DNA from: Nitrospirota bacterium
Lineage (GTDB): Bacteria > Nitrospirota > Thermodesulfovibrionia > Thermodesulfovibrionales > JdFR-88
Length of the DNA: 64,000 nt
NCBI GenBank assembly: GCA_021789555.1
Contig: JAJYJK010000007.1
Coordinates: 17,412-81,411 of the forward strand
Direction of reading: 5' to 3'
Notes under the pieces: generated by a model
What the model was told of the DNA's origin: nothing
What the model saw: only the letters and a program-made list of their open reading frames with translations
Database searches by the model: none
Position numbers and translations under genes: made by a program
Shown: positions 33,375 to 41,740 of the stretch, piece after piece
How the letters are laid out: each line of letters begins with the position of its first letter
Position numbering within the stretch: the stretch's first letter is position 1

Positions 33375-34274
33375 TTATCGGGCGTCAATTGCCGGAACCA
33401 GGAGCACGGGGAACTCCGATATCTCGCAGAGCCTGTGGGAGACGCTCCCAAGGGCAGGGCCTTCAGGTTTCTCCTTGCCGGTGGCGCCCGCTATTATCAT
33501 GCCGGCCCCTATGGACCTGGCCGTCTCGATTATCTCGCGCGCCGGCTGCCCGGCCGCGATATGCGCCTCCGCCTTCATGCCGGCCCTCTCGATGGTGTCG
33601 CAGTAGCGCTGCCGGAGGCGTGTCAAAAGCTGCTGCCTGGTGTTTTCCAAATCAGGCCCCAAAAGGGCCTTTTCGTCGATTACGTGGACCACGCCGGCCT
33701 TTTCGACCGCGCCTGCCATAGAAACCAGAAAAGAGAGTGCCCTGTCGGAGGCCGGCGACCAGTCGGCGGCCAGGAGGGGTTTCTCGAAGACAAGTCTGTT
33801 TTCCTTCACGGCGATTTCGCCCTCCGCCTCGAACCGGGCCAGATACCTGTGCACGAGGACAGGCACCCTGCACCTGCGAAGGATGCCCAGGGTGTGGGAG
33901 CCCGCCAGGGGTCCGATGCGTCCTCCCCTGCCTATCACAAGCAGGTCCGCCTGCTCCCTTAGCGCGATGCCCGCGACATCCTGCACGGGCGCGCCCACCT
34001 CGATTACAATCCTGCTTTCAATCCCGGCCCCGGAGATGGCCTGCCGCCAGTCCTCGAATTTTATCCCGGCCTCCTGGCGGAGCCTTTCGGCCTCTTTCCT
34101 CAGATACCCGCCGAAGGGCACGAAGCCGACATCCTCCCTGGGGATTATATGGCAGAGCACAATCTCCCTGAGACCCGCGGCCTTCAGGACAAACAGCGTC
34201 TCAAGCGAATTAAACGCCATCTCGCCCAATCTTGTGGCGAAGAGGATTCTTTCTATCTTCGGGACTCCATCCAT
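33375..34274 (-). CDS. Tandem universal stress protein (UspA-UspA)
   Basis: 299 residues made of two Usp domains, about 1-150 and 155-299. Each has the end motif: DLLVIGRGGRIGPLAGSHTLGILRRCRVPVLV and GMIIAGATGKEKPEGPALGSVSHRLCEISEFPVLLV, resembling the ATP-binding G-x2-G-x9-G(S/T) pattern. The ATG at 34274 follows GGGGGA. Usp proteins help survival under starvation or oxidative stress; the exact role is unknown. Monocistronic. Confidence 0.87.
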   Translation of the reverse strand: MDGVPKIERILFATRLGEMAFNSLETLFVLKAAGLREIVLCHIIPREDVGFVPFGGYLRKEAERLRQEAGIKFEDWRQAISGAGIESRIVIEVGAPVQDVAGIALREQADLLVIGRGGRIGPLAGSHTLGILRRCRVPVLVHRYLARFEAEGEIAVKENRLVFEKPLLAADWSPASDRALSFLVSMAGAVEKAGVVHVIDEKALLGPDLENTRQQLLTRLRQRYCDTIERAGMKAEAHIAAGQPAREIIETARSIGAGMIIAGATGKEKPEGPALGSVSHRLCEISEFPVLLVPAIDAR

Positions 34275-34337
34275 CCGGATTTTTCCCCCTTTTATTAAGG
34301 GCCTCATAATTAAATGCACAACTTTTTAAGAGCAAGT

Positions 34338-34412
34338 TGTCATTCCAGCAAGCGAAGCGCGTCGGGAATCCTTCCGAAAGGCAAGAAAGATTCCGGACAA
34401 GCCGGAATGACA
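34338..34412 (+). repeat. 75-base inverted-repeat element
   Basis: Terminal arms TGTCATTCC (34338-34346) and GGAATGACA (34404-34412), with internal matched pieces (GGAATCCTTCC, GATTCCGGACAAGCCGG). This looks like the small TCATTCC-type intergenic repeats found in many bacterial genomes. Only one copy was noticed in this window. It lies between the UspA gene and the antiporter gene's 3' end. Confidence 0.55.
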
Positions 34413-34445
34413 TCTAAAAACCAAATGCATCCTATTATGAGACTG

Positions 34446-35837
34446 TTAATAACTGAAGAAGATAAGCGTCTCAAGGATAAAGAGCGGCAAAAGTATCAGC
34501 AGTGAAAATTTTAGCATATATCCGAGAAAGCCCGGCATCTCCACCCCCGACTCTTCCGCTATGGAGCGCACCATGAAATTCGGGGCGTTTCCTATATACG
34601 TGAAGGCCCCGAAGAATACCGAACCCGCCGATACGGCCTCCAGATAGGCGGGATGCTGCATTATGAGGAGGGCCGCGGCGCGGCGCCCTCCCATCCCGGC
34701 ATAGAAAGACCCCAGGGCCGCCTTGAAGAAGGCCAGGTAGGCGGGGGCGTTGTCGAGAAAGCTTGAAAGCGTCCCGGCGGCCCAGAAATAATGAGACGGC
34801 CGGTTCACCACCCTCATGAGGAAGCCGAAATGCCCCGCGGCGCCCGCCTGCAGGATGTCCAGCAACGGCGTCATGGAAACAAAGAGGCCGGCAAAGATCA
34901 CGGCCACCTCTTTCAGCGGAAACCAGGTAAACCCGTTTTCATCCCGGATTTCCCGGGCGGTAAAGAGCATCGAACAAAGGGCCATCAGAAACACAACGAT
35001 ATCCCGCAATATCTCCGACACGTCCCTCTGCGCCCCCAGGAACGAGACCCGGCCAAGGCTCATCTGTCCGGCCGCGATGAGGGCCCCAATCGCAACCAGG
35101 AGGAAGACGAAATTTTGCGCGCCCCTCACCCTGAAAGGTTTTTGCCCGGCCTGCCCTGCCCGCAAAGGCCCTTTCCCCTCGGCGCACTCCTCCGATTTAA
35201 AGATACGCCTGTCGAGCAGGTAATAGACCAAAAGCAATGCCCCCGCTGCAAGAAACATATGCGGCAGCAGTCTGAAAGTCCAGAAAAAAGGCACCCCCGA
35301 CAGAAAGCCGAGAAAAAGCGGCGGGTCCCCGAAGGGCGTAAGCGCCCCGCCAATATTTGCCACGAGGAAGATGAAAAAAATCACTACGAGCGTCCTGTTT
35401 TGCCTGTGGGCGTTCGCCCTGATGAGCGGGCGTATCAAAAGCATGGCGGCCCCGGTGGTGCCCATGAAGGAGGCAAGCAGCGTGCCGATCAGGAGCATGA
35501 CCGTGTTGCTGCCCGGCGTGCCCCGCTGGTTGCCCGTAATCAGGATGCCCCCCGATATCGCGTAAAGGGCGCCAAGCAGGATGATGAAGGGCAGGTATTC
35601 GTTTATTATCATGTCCAGAAAGCTGCCCAGGGCCTGGCCCCCGTAAAGGACGACCAGCGGCGCAAAGGCCAAAAATCCCCACAGGGCCGAGACCTTGCCG
35701 AAGTGGTCGTGCCAGAACTTTGGGGCCGCCAGGGGCATGACGGCCATCGAAACGAGCAGGCCCAGAAAGGGAATCACGCTCCAGACCGGAAGCGCCGCTC
35801 CGAGACTTTCACTTGAAAATGAAAATGAAAAGGGCAT
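34446..35837 (-). CDS. Na+/H+ antiporter of the NhaD/UIT type (ion transporter superfamily)
   Basis: 463 residues, about 12 transmembrane helices. The segments NIGGALTPFGDPPLFLGFLSGVPFFW and LSSFLDNAPAYLAFFKAALG, TYIGNAPNFMVRSIAEESGVEMPGFLGYM are typical of the unknown-ion-transporter/NhaD group. Probable sodium-proton exchange at the inner membrane; substrate inferred from the family. AAAGG lies upstream of the ATG. Divergent from the DUF1844 gene. Confidence 0.85.
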   Translation of the reverse strand: MPFSFSFSSESLGAALPVWSVIPFLGLLVSMAVMPLAAPKFWHDHFGKVSALWGFLAFAPLVVLYGGQALGSFLDMIINEYLPFIILLGALYAISGGILITGNQRGTPGSNTVMLLIGTLLASFMGTTGAAMLLIRPLIRANAHRQNRTLVVIFFIFLVANIGGALTPFGDPPLFLGFLSGVPFFWTFRLLPHMFLAAGALLLVYYLLDRRIFKSEECAEGKGPLRAGQAGQKPFRVRGAQNFVFLLVAIGALIAAGQMSLGRVSFLGAQRDVSEILRDIVVFLMALCSMLFTAREIRDENGFTWFPLKEVAVIFAGLFVSMTPLLDILQAGAAGHFGFLMRVVNRPSHYFWAAGTLSSFLDNAPAYLAFFKAALGSFYAGMGGRRAAALLIMQHPAYLEAVSAGSVFFGAFTYIGNAPNFMVRSIAEESGVEMPGFLGYMLKFSLLILLPLFILETLIFFSY

Positions 35838-35949
35838 CCACCCGGACCTTTCAGTTTTTTTGCCCGGCCAGGGGGGCCAGCCCCCCTCAAAATCGCAGAT
35901 ATTATATCATGCAGTCAAAACCGGGCAATGTGAAACGTTCCCCCCCCAG

Positions 35950-35990
35950 ACGATGATTTTCGACGACGATGATTTTCAACGATGATTTCC
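35950..35990 (+). repeat. Three 12-base direct repeats upstream of the DUF1844 gene
   Basis: ACGATGATTTTC at 35950-35961 and 35966-35977, and ACGATGATTTCC at 35979-35990. They lie just upstream of a TTGACA at 36014, so they may be a regulator-binding array or a slipped repeat. Confidence 0.5.
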
Positions 35991-36013
35991 CCCGGGTGCA
36001 GACCATTGCCAAA

Positions 36014-36040
36014 TTGACATGCCAACCATGATTTTATAAA
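36014..36040 (+). promoter_or_regulatory. Promoter of the DUF1844 gene
   Basis: Consensus TTGACA (36014-36019), a 15-base spacer and TATAAA (36035-36040). The ATG is at 36051, giving a leader of only a few bases and no Shine-Dalgarno site. Confidence 0.5.
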
Positions 36041-36050
36041 GTATAAAGCT

Positions 36051-36461
36051 ATGGGAGAGTTTGAGGTAAGGGACAAAAGGACAATGGATGCGCAAGGCAA
36101 CCCAAAGATGGACGCGCAGGGCAACCCGAAGGCGGAAGCCGCGCGCGCACAGCAGCAGGCCCGGAGCCGGCAGACCCCCGCGGAGGGGCCCAGCGAAGCA
36201 GCCCTCCCCCCCGCCGGAGAATCGAATTTCCTCTCGTTCCTGGTGAACCTCGCGGCAATGGCCTATATGGCGCTCGGCCTGGGTGAGACACCGACCGAGC
36301 CGAATCTGCCGGAGGCAAAATACATCATAGATTCCATTGACATGCTTGGCGCGAAGACGAAGGGCAACCTCACCCCGGAAGAGGAAAACGGCCTGCGGAA
36401 CATCATCTACGAGCTTAAAGTGAATTTCTCCAAGGTGGCCCCGGGGGGTGCGCGGAAGTAA
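36051..36461 (+). CDS. DUF1844 domain protein
   Basis: 136 residues. The C-terminal 80 residues match the DUF1844 pattern: NFLSFLVNLAAMAYMALG, then PNLPEAKYIIDSIDMLGAKTKGNLTPEEENGLRNIIYELKVNF. The N-terminus is low-complexity and contains an exact tandem MDAQGNPK-MDAQGNPK (about 12-27), a recent duplication at the DNA level. Function unknown; soluble. It lies upstream of a DksA/TraR-type gene, which has its own promoter. Confidence 0.85.
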   Translation: MGEFEVRDKRTMDAQGNPKMDAQGNPKAEAARAQQQARSRQTPAEGPSEAALPPAGESNFLSFLVNLAAMAYMALGLGETPTEPNLPEAKYIIDSIDMLGAKTKGNLTPEEENGLRNIIYELKVNFSKVAPGGARK

Positions 36462-36469
36462 AAAGCGGT

Positions 36470-36499
36470 TTGACTACAACCTTTTTTTTCTGTTATTCT
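36470..36499 (+). promoter_or_regulatory. Promoter of the DksA/TraR-type gene
   Basis: TTGACT (36470-36475), 18 bases, TATTCT (36494-36499), with a leader that contains GGGAGG before the ATG at 36531. Unlike its neighbour this gene has a normal ribosome site. Confidence 0.45.
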
Positions 36500-36530
36500 T
36501 CTATCTTATAGAACTCATGGGAGGTCGCAT

Positions 36531-36959
36531 ATGGCAACGAGGAAAAACAAGGCGGGCTGCAACTCCTCCAGCGAATCTGACGAAAAGAAACTCTCTATGA
36601 GGGAAGAAAAGCTGCAGGAAATAAAAAATGAGCTCCTCAAGCAGAAGGAGATCATCCTCTGCGAGGCCGAAACGGCGATGAACGCGCTGCCGGAGCAGAC
36701 CGTCTTCCCCGACCTGGGGGACCAGGCCTCGGCCGAGACCGACCGCAACTTCATGCTCAGGTTGAGGGGCAGGGAACAGCGGCTGCTGAAGAAGATCGAA
36801 GAGGCCATCGACAGGATAGACGCCGGCTCGTTCGGGATTTGCGAGGTCTGCGGTGAGCCTATAGACATAAACAGGCTCGCGGCCCGGCCGGTGACCACGA
36901 TGTGCATCGCCTGCAAGACGGAGCAGGAAGAAGACGAAAAAATGAAGGGGAGCCGCTAA
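36531..36959 (+). CDS. DksA/TraR-type zinc-finger protein
   Basis: 142 residues. A long coiled-coil (about 25-95, KLQEIKNELLKQKEIILCEAE ... LLKKIEEAIDRI) is followed by GSFGICEVCGEPIDINRLAARPVTTMCIACK, a C4 zinc finger (C-x2-C ... C-x2-C). DksA-like proteins enter the RNA polymerase secondary channel and help ppGpp control. The spacing and DxxDxA-type tip cannot be checked with certainty, so it may be a DksA paralogue. Confidence 0.88.
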   Translation: MATRKNKAGCNSSSESDEKKLSMREEKLQEIKNELLKQKEIILCEAETAMNALPEQTVFPDLGDQASAETDRNFMLRLRGREQRLLKKIEEAIDRIDAGSFGICEVCGEPIDINRLAARPVTTMCIACKTEQEEDEKMKGSR

Positions 36960-37124
36960 AGCCAAAGGTCTCGCGCCGCTTTATAACGTCCCCGACGCGG
37001 TTTGCAAGTCTTCCGCCCCTTTTTATGGCCTTGTCCGTGCCTTCAATCGCCTGGCGGCCGTGACCCGTGTTGCCCCGCCTTTTTCACTTAAAACCCGCCG
37101 GGGGCGCAAATCTCCGTGCCCGTC

Positions 37125-38042
37125 TTATGGTGTCTGCCGATCCGGCCCCACCTTGCCAGGCCGCAATGCCGGCGCCGCCTCAGCCCAGTAGTTTGTGGCC
37201 GCCCCCGAGTCTCCAAGCGCCTCGCCCAGCATATTGAAGCAGAAGGCAACCAGCGCGATGGCCAGTCCCGGCAGCACCGCTATCCACGGCGCAGAGTAGA
37301 TATAGGCCATGCCCTGGCTTATCATCGAACCCCAGGTCGCCACCGGGGGCTGCGCCCCGAGTCCAAGAAAACTCAAAGACGCCTCCGTGATTATGTATCC
37401 GCCGAGCTTTACCGCCATGAGCGTAAGGGCAAGCGGCATGCACTGGGGAAGTATATGCGCCCAGAGTATCCGAGGGCCCGACGCGCCCACGGCCCTCGCG
37501 GCGTCCACGAACTGGGAGCCCTTGATGACGAGCACATGCCCGCGTATGAGGCGGGCAAAAGACGCCCAGCCCACCGAGGCCATCGCGAGCATCACCGTAA
37601 AAGTCCCCGGCGGCAGCACCACGGAGACCCCTATGGCGAGAAGGAGCGAGGGGAACGCGAGAATCAGATCGCAGAGGGCCATGAGCGCGGTATCGGTCCT
37701 GCCTCCCCGGTAGCCCGCGACAAGCCCCACGGAAACGCCCACCGTCATGGCGAAAAGGGCCGCGAGAAACGAAACGGATATGGATATCTTTCCGCCCTCC
37801 AGCAGGCGGGAGAGGATATCCCTGCCCTCCTGATCAGTGCCGAGCGGATGACCGCTGAAGAGATGCCCGGTGAATATCCCGGGGGGCTCCCTGAGACTAT
37901 CCAGGTTGACCCCGTGCGGGTCCACCGGGTAGACCAGGGGCGCCAGGACCGAAAAGGCCAGCACAAGGACGATGACCAGGGCAGAGAGTTTACCCTTCAG
38001 CGTTATAGTCAGCGTCATAGGCCGGACACCCCTCCGGGGCAT
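37125..38042 (-). CDS. Peptide/nickel-type ABC transporter permease (DppC-like)
   Basis: 305 residues with an N-terminal helix and five further helices. The EAA-like loop ARAVGASGPRILWAHILPQCMPL and GTDQEGRDILSRLL (a DppC hallmark) are clear. A second ATG at 38018, preceded by GGAGGGG, would give 297 residues. It pairs with the upstream DppB-like gene, 49 bases away. No ATPase or binding-protein gene is next to it, so these must be elsewhere or shared. Confidence 0.9.
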   Translation of the reverse strand: MPRRGVRPMTLTITLKGKLSALVIVLVLAFSVLAPLVYPVDPHGVNLDSLREPPGIFTGHLFSGHPLGTDQEGRDILSRLLEGGKISISVSFLAALFAMTVGVSVGLVAGYRGGRTDTALMALCDLILAFPSLLLAIGVSVVLPPGTFTVMLAMASVGWASFARLIRGHVLVIKGSQFVDAARAVGASGPRILWAHILPQCMPLALTLMAVKLGGYIITEASLSFLGLGAQPPVATWGSMISQGMAYIYSAPWIAVLPGLAIALVAFCFNMLGEALGDSGAATNYWAEAAPALRPGKVGPDRQTP

Positions 38043-38091
38043 AATGAAACCCTCGGGCTAAGCATCCTCATATCGCCAGCGGGTAAAACCA

Positions 38092-39024
38092 TTACTTGTG
38101 TAAAATCCTCACACGCGGGTCCAGCGCGTGATAGGCGATGTCCACGAACATATTGACGACGATGAAGACGGAAGTCCCCACCAGGATGGAGCCCAGCACC
38201 ACCGGGTAATCCCTCCTGATTATCCCCTCCACGGCGTACCTGCCTATGCCGTCCCAGCCGAAGATCGTCTCCGTAAGGACCGCGCCGTTTAAATAGCTGC
38301 CGAAATCCAGCCCCATGACGGTGACAATCGGTATCAGGGCGTTCCTCAATATGTGGACGGCGCCCACCCTCCACCCGGCTATTCCCTTCGCCCTCGCGGT
38401 CTTTATAAAGGGCATGTCCATCGTCTCGAGCACCATCGTGCGGGTGACCCTGGCAAGCGTTGCCGCGGAGGGCAATGACAGCGTGAGGGCAGGCAGCAGG
38501 AGAAACCGTATGCCGCCGGTGCCGGAGGGCGGGACAAGCTTTAGCTGCAGGCTAAGGAGCAGCATGAGCAGAAGCCCGCTGAAAAAAACGGGCACGCTTA
38601 TCCCGATTATGCTTATGGAGCTTAAAAGGGTGTCTGTCCCTGAGCCCCGTTTGAGCGCCGCCCAAAAACCAAGGACAAGGCCGGAGGGCACCGCCAGGAG
38701 CATGGCCGCGAGGGCCAGCTTCATCGTGTTGGGGAATTTCTGTGCAATCTCGCCAAGGACCTCCCTTCTCGTAGAGTAGGAGCGGCCCATCTCTCCTCTC
38801 GAAAGGAGTTTCACATAACTCAGATACTGGATAAGAAACGGCCTGTCCGCGCCTATCTGCCTGCGGATGGCGGCAATCACCCGGGGGCTTGCCCTCTGCC
38901 CGACCAGCGCCAGGGCGGGGTCTCCCGGAAGCGCCCTGGTCAGGCAGAACGTTATGAACAGGATGCCAAGCAGCAGCAGCACGGTGATCGCTGTTTTCTT
39001 TATGAGATAAACCGCAAAACCCAT
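38092..39024 (-). CDS. Peptide/nickel-type ABC transporter permease (DppB-like)
   Basis: 310 residues with six transmembrane helices. FCLTRALPGDPALALVGQRASPRVIAAIRRQIGADRPFLIQYLSYVKLLSRGEMGRSY is the conserved DppB N-terminal region and ARAKGIAGWRVGAVHILRNALIPIVT the EAA loop. It pairs with the downstream DppC-like gene. A consensus TATAAT (39032-39037, minus strand) ends seven bases before the ATG and no Shine-Dalgarno site is present, suggesting a leaderless start. Substrate unknown. Confidence 0.9.
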   Translation of the reverse strand: MGFAVYLIKKTAITVLLLLGILFITFCLTRALPGDPALALVGQRASPRVIAAIRRQIGADRPFLIQYLSYVKLLSRGEMGRSYSTRREVLGEIAQKFPNTMKLALAAMLLAVPSGLVLGFWAALKRGSGTDTLLSSISIIGISVPVFFSGLLLMLLLSLQLKLVPPSGTGGIRFLLLPALTLSLPSAATLARVTRTMVLETMDMPFIKTARAKGIAGWRVGAVHILRNALIPIVTVMGLDFGSYLNGAVLTETIFGWDGIGRYAVEGIIRRDYPVVLGSILVGTSVFIVVNMFVDIAYHALDPRVRILHK

Positions 39025-39138
39025 ACCGATTATTATAAACCGACTATGTTTTTTTCTTCCCCCATCCGCCTTCTGCCACGCAGTGCCGCTGTTTAATAAA
39101 CGTCAGACCCGCGATAGATTTTATCCTCCGCCCTGACT

Positions 39139-39144
39139 TATAAT
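39139..39144 (+). promoter_or_regulatory. -10 element of the ubiD-like gene
   Basis: Consensus TATAAT, six bases before the ATG at 39151. The -35 region is weak. No Shine-Dalgarno site. The opposite-strand DppB-like gene has its own TATAAT at 39032-39037, so this 126-base gap holds two divergent promoters. Confidence 0.5.
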
Positions 39145-39150
39145 TCTTGG

Positions 39151-40599
39151 ATGGCCTACAAGGACCTTCGACAGTTCATAAACGAGCTTGAAAGGCGCGG
39201 ACTTTTAAAGCGGGTGGCCGCCCAGGTGGACCCCGAGCTTGAGATCGCCCAGATAAACGACCGGGTGGTGAAGGCCGGCGGCCCGGCGCTCATCTTCGAA
39301 AACCCGAAAGGCTCGCGTGTGCCCTGCGCCGTAAACCTCTTCGGCTCCTATGAGCGCATGAGGCTCGCCCTGGAGGTCCGGGACCTCGATGAGATAGGCT
39401 CAAGGATGCTCGAGTTCCTGGAGCCCGAAATCCCGGTGAACCTGATAGAAAAACTAAAGGCCCTGCCCAAGCTCAAAAGGCTCGCCGATTTCATCCCCAA
39501 ACACGTAAAGGGCGGCCCCTGCAAAGAGGTGATAATCAGGCAGCCGCAGAGACCCACGCTCGACATCCTGCCGGTGCTGAAGACCTGGCCCCTCGACGCG
39601 GGCAGGTTCATAACGCTGCCGATGGTCTTCACCGCAGACCCCGAAACGGGGGAGAGAAACTGCGGCATGTACCGGATGCAGGTCTTCGACGGGTCCACGA
39701 CGGGCATGCACTGGCATATGCACAAGGACGGCGCCCGGCACTACAGGAAGGCCGCCCGCATGGGCAAAAGGCTCGACGTCGCGGTGGCCATCGGCAGCGA
39801 CCCGGCCACCATGTATTCCGCCACGGCCCCGCTGCCCGAGGGGGTGGACGAGATGCTCTTCGCCGGGTTCCTGCGCGGGGCCCCAGTGGAGCTTGTCAAA
39901 TGCGAGACCTCGGAGCTGGAAGTGCCGGCAAACTCCGAAATAGTGCTCGAGGGATACTGCGAGCCTGCGGAGATGAGGCTCGAGGGCCCCTTCGGCGACC
40001 ACACGGGCTATTACAGCCTCGCCGATATGTACCCGGTCTTCCACATCACCTGCATGACGATGCGAAAGGACCCCATCTACCCGGCCACGATTGTGGGCAG
40101 GCCGCCCATGGAGGACTGCTACATCGCGAAGGCGACAGAGCGCATATTCCTGCCCCTCATAAAAAAACAGCTCCCGGAGATCGTGGACATGAACCTGCCC
40201 CTGGAGGGGGTCTTCCACAATATGGCGATCGTCTCCATAGACAAGCGCTACCCCGGCCATGCGCGCAAGGTCATGTACGCGCTCTGGGGGCTGGGACAAC
40301 TGAGTTTCGTGAAGATGATAATCGTGGTGGACGGCTGGGTAAACGTGCAGGACATCTCCGAGGTGCTCTGGAGACTCGGCAACAACACGGACCCGAAACG
40401 TGACGTCCTCATAGTTGAAGGGCCGCTCGATGTCCTCGAACACGCCTCCCCTATCCCCGCCTACGGCGGCAAGATGGGCATCGATGCAACGAAGAAAACC
40501 CCCCAGGAGGGTTTCACACGCCCGTGGCCCCCGGACATCGAAATGCCGGAGGAGATCAAGAAACTCGTCGAATCCAGATGGAAGGATTACGGGTTGTAA
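39151..40599 (+). CDS. UbiD-family decarboxylase
   Basis: 482 residues, a prenylated-FMN (UbiX-made) decarboxylase acting on aromatic or allylic acids. Family signs: MAYKDLRQFINELERRGLLKRV, GMYRMQVFDGSTTGMHWHMHKDGARHY, EIVLEGYCEPAEMRLEGPFGDHTGYYS and ATIVGRPPMEDCYIAKATERIFLP. This length fits the forms used in ubiquinone or menaquinone synthesis. No ubiX or men gene is nearby. Since an NrfD module is present, a menaquinone role is plausible but not shown. Confidence 0.92.
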   Translation: MAYKDLRQFINELERRGLLKRVAAQVDPELEIAQINDRVVKAGGPALIFENPKGSRVPCAVNLFGSYERMRLALEVRDLDEIGSRMLEFLEPEIPVNLIEKLKALPKLKRLADFIPKHVKGGPCKEVIIRQPQRPTLDILPVLKTWPLDAGRFITLPMVFTADPETGERNCGMYRMQVFDGSTTGMHWHMHKDGARHYRKAARMGKRLDVAVAIGSDPATMYSATAPLPEGVDEMLFAGFLRGAPVELVKCETSELEVPANSEIVLEGYCEPAEMRLEGPFGDHTGYYSLADMYPVFHITCMTMRKDPIYPATIVGRPPMEDCYIAKATERIFLPLIKKQLPEIVDMNLPLEGVFHNMAIVSIDKRYPGHARKVMYALWGLGQLSFVKMIIVVDGWVNVQDISEVLWRLGNNTDPKRDVLIVEGPLDVLEHASPIPAYGGKMGIDATKKTPQEGFTRPWPPDIEMPEEIKKLVESRWKDYGL

Positions 40600-40772
40600 A
40601 AGCAAAACACCCTCTCTAATTCTCTCCCTAAATAAACCGCCTTATAGCAGGCTGCGGGGAATTGGAAGTTAAAAATCCAGTGACGGGCGTCACTGACTCG
40701 CAAACCGCGTTCCGGTAGGATAACATGCAGATTAAGGCTTTACTCCCCTCCTTACGGTTGTCCCTCTCCCTT

Positions 40773-40898
40773 GTGGCGTCCGAATTGGACGCCACTTTTA
40801 TTTCCAGCGTCCGAATTGGACGCCACTTTTATTTCCAGCGTCCGAATTGGACGCCACCTTTATTTCCAGCGTCCAACTGGACGCCACCTTTATTTTCA
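40773..40898 (+). repeat. Four-unit tandem array of a 31-bp terminator-like hairpin
   Basis: Units at 40776-40806, 40807-40837, 40838-40868 and 40869-40898 (the last 30 bases). Each holds an inverted repeat GGCGTCC-GAATT-GGACGCC followed by CTTTTATTTCCA; the first unit has 9-bp arms GTGGCGTCC/GGACGCCAC. Units 1 and 2 are identical, unit 3 differs by one base and unit 4 is more diverged. On the plus strand each is stem plus T-rich tail, like an intrinsic terminator. The array fills the gap between the UbiD stop and the minus-strand gene, whose stop codon lies in the last unit. Confidence 0.9.
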
Positions 40899-41651
40899 GC
40901 AGAGCCCGACGGAATGCGGGGGGTTCCCGGCGGCGGGCCTGTAACTTGCAAGGTCGAAATACGGGCATTTATCGAGCCTGCAGCCGTGGGGGTGTCTGGC
41001 GCTCCACAGACATTTTACAATCCTGTTTTGCACCGGAAGGGCCACCCCGGAGGCGTCTTTCAGGAAATCCACCGCAACGCCGAGTCCCGCAAGCGCATAG
41101 GCCTTGCAGCAGCTGGGACCCGTCAGTTTCACGATCTCCGAGGACACCCTCGTCACCGCCTCCATCGTGAGCCTCTGTTCGATGTCCTTGCCGCACCTGG
41201 ACCCGTAGAGGATCGAAACGCAGGCCCCCAGGGCGGGCAGGATGCCGCAGACCCCGGTAAGCCCGCAGTACCCCCCGGCCGCCTGTCTCGACAGCCGCTG
41301 AAAGGCCTCATGCAGCTGCTTGTTTGAAATCTTTATGCGGCCGTCGTTTTTCACGGCCGACAGGAAGGCCCCGGCCGCGATGCAGGCGTGCTCACAGCCC
41401 AGCATGGGAAGCCCCGGCTGGCTGAACATGGCCTCCGCAGTCTTGAACGGGTCCTTCTCAAGCGTCATCAGGGCCATGTCCATAATCGTCTTTCTTATGC
41501 CGGCGCCGTGGCAGGAATCGCAGAGATAATGCCCCTTCGAGCAGACGGCGTGGGCCGGCTCCCTGCGCCCGCAAGACTCGCAAGTAAGCTCACGGAAGCC
41601 CGTGAGGTACTCAATCGGGGCCCCGCAGAGCGCGCAGTCTTCCGTCTCCAT
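40896..41651 (-). CDS. Cys-rich DUF5714-like protein
   Basis: 251 residues from the ATG at 41651. The N-terminus has a zinc-ribbon-like set (CALCG, CESCG, then HYLCDSCHG). The rest has many cysteines: GCEHACIAAG, GGYCGLTGVCG, GPSCCKAYALAGLG and the end CLWSARHPHGCRLDKCPYF. This spacing fits DUF5714 proteins of anaerobes, whose function is unknown. Metal or Fe-S binding is likely. The stop codon lies inside the 31-bp repeat array. Monocistronic. Confidence 0.7.
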   Translation of the reverse strand: METEDCALCGAPIEYLTGFRELTCESCGRREPAHAVCSKGHYLCDSCHGAGIRKTIMDMALMTLEKDPFKTAEAMFSQPGLPMLGCEHACIAAGAFLSAVKNDGRIKISNKQLHEAFQRLSRQAAGGYCGLTGVCGILPALGACVSILYGSRCGKDIEQRLTMEAVTRVSSEIVKLTGPSCCKAYALAGLGVAVDFLKDASGVALPVQNRIVKCLWSARHPHGCRLDKCPYFDLASYRPAAGNPPHSVGLC

Positions 41652-41740
41652 ACCAAAGTATATCAAATTAAAAAAAATTTTCGTGCCCCAGCCGCCCGCC
41701 ACCTTAATTGCCGGGTATCCGGCACCTCCAGCAAAGGCGG

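Noticed and set aside
40776..40898. CRISPR array
   Set aside because: The repeats are directly tandem with no spacers, and no cas genes are present.
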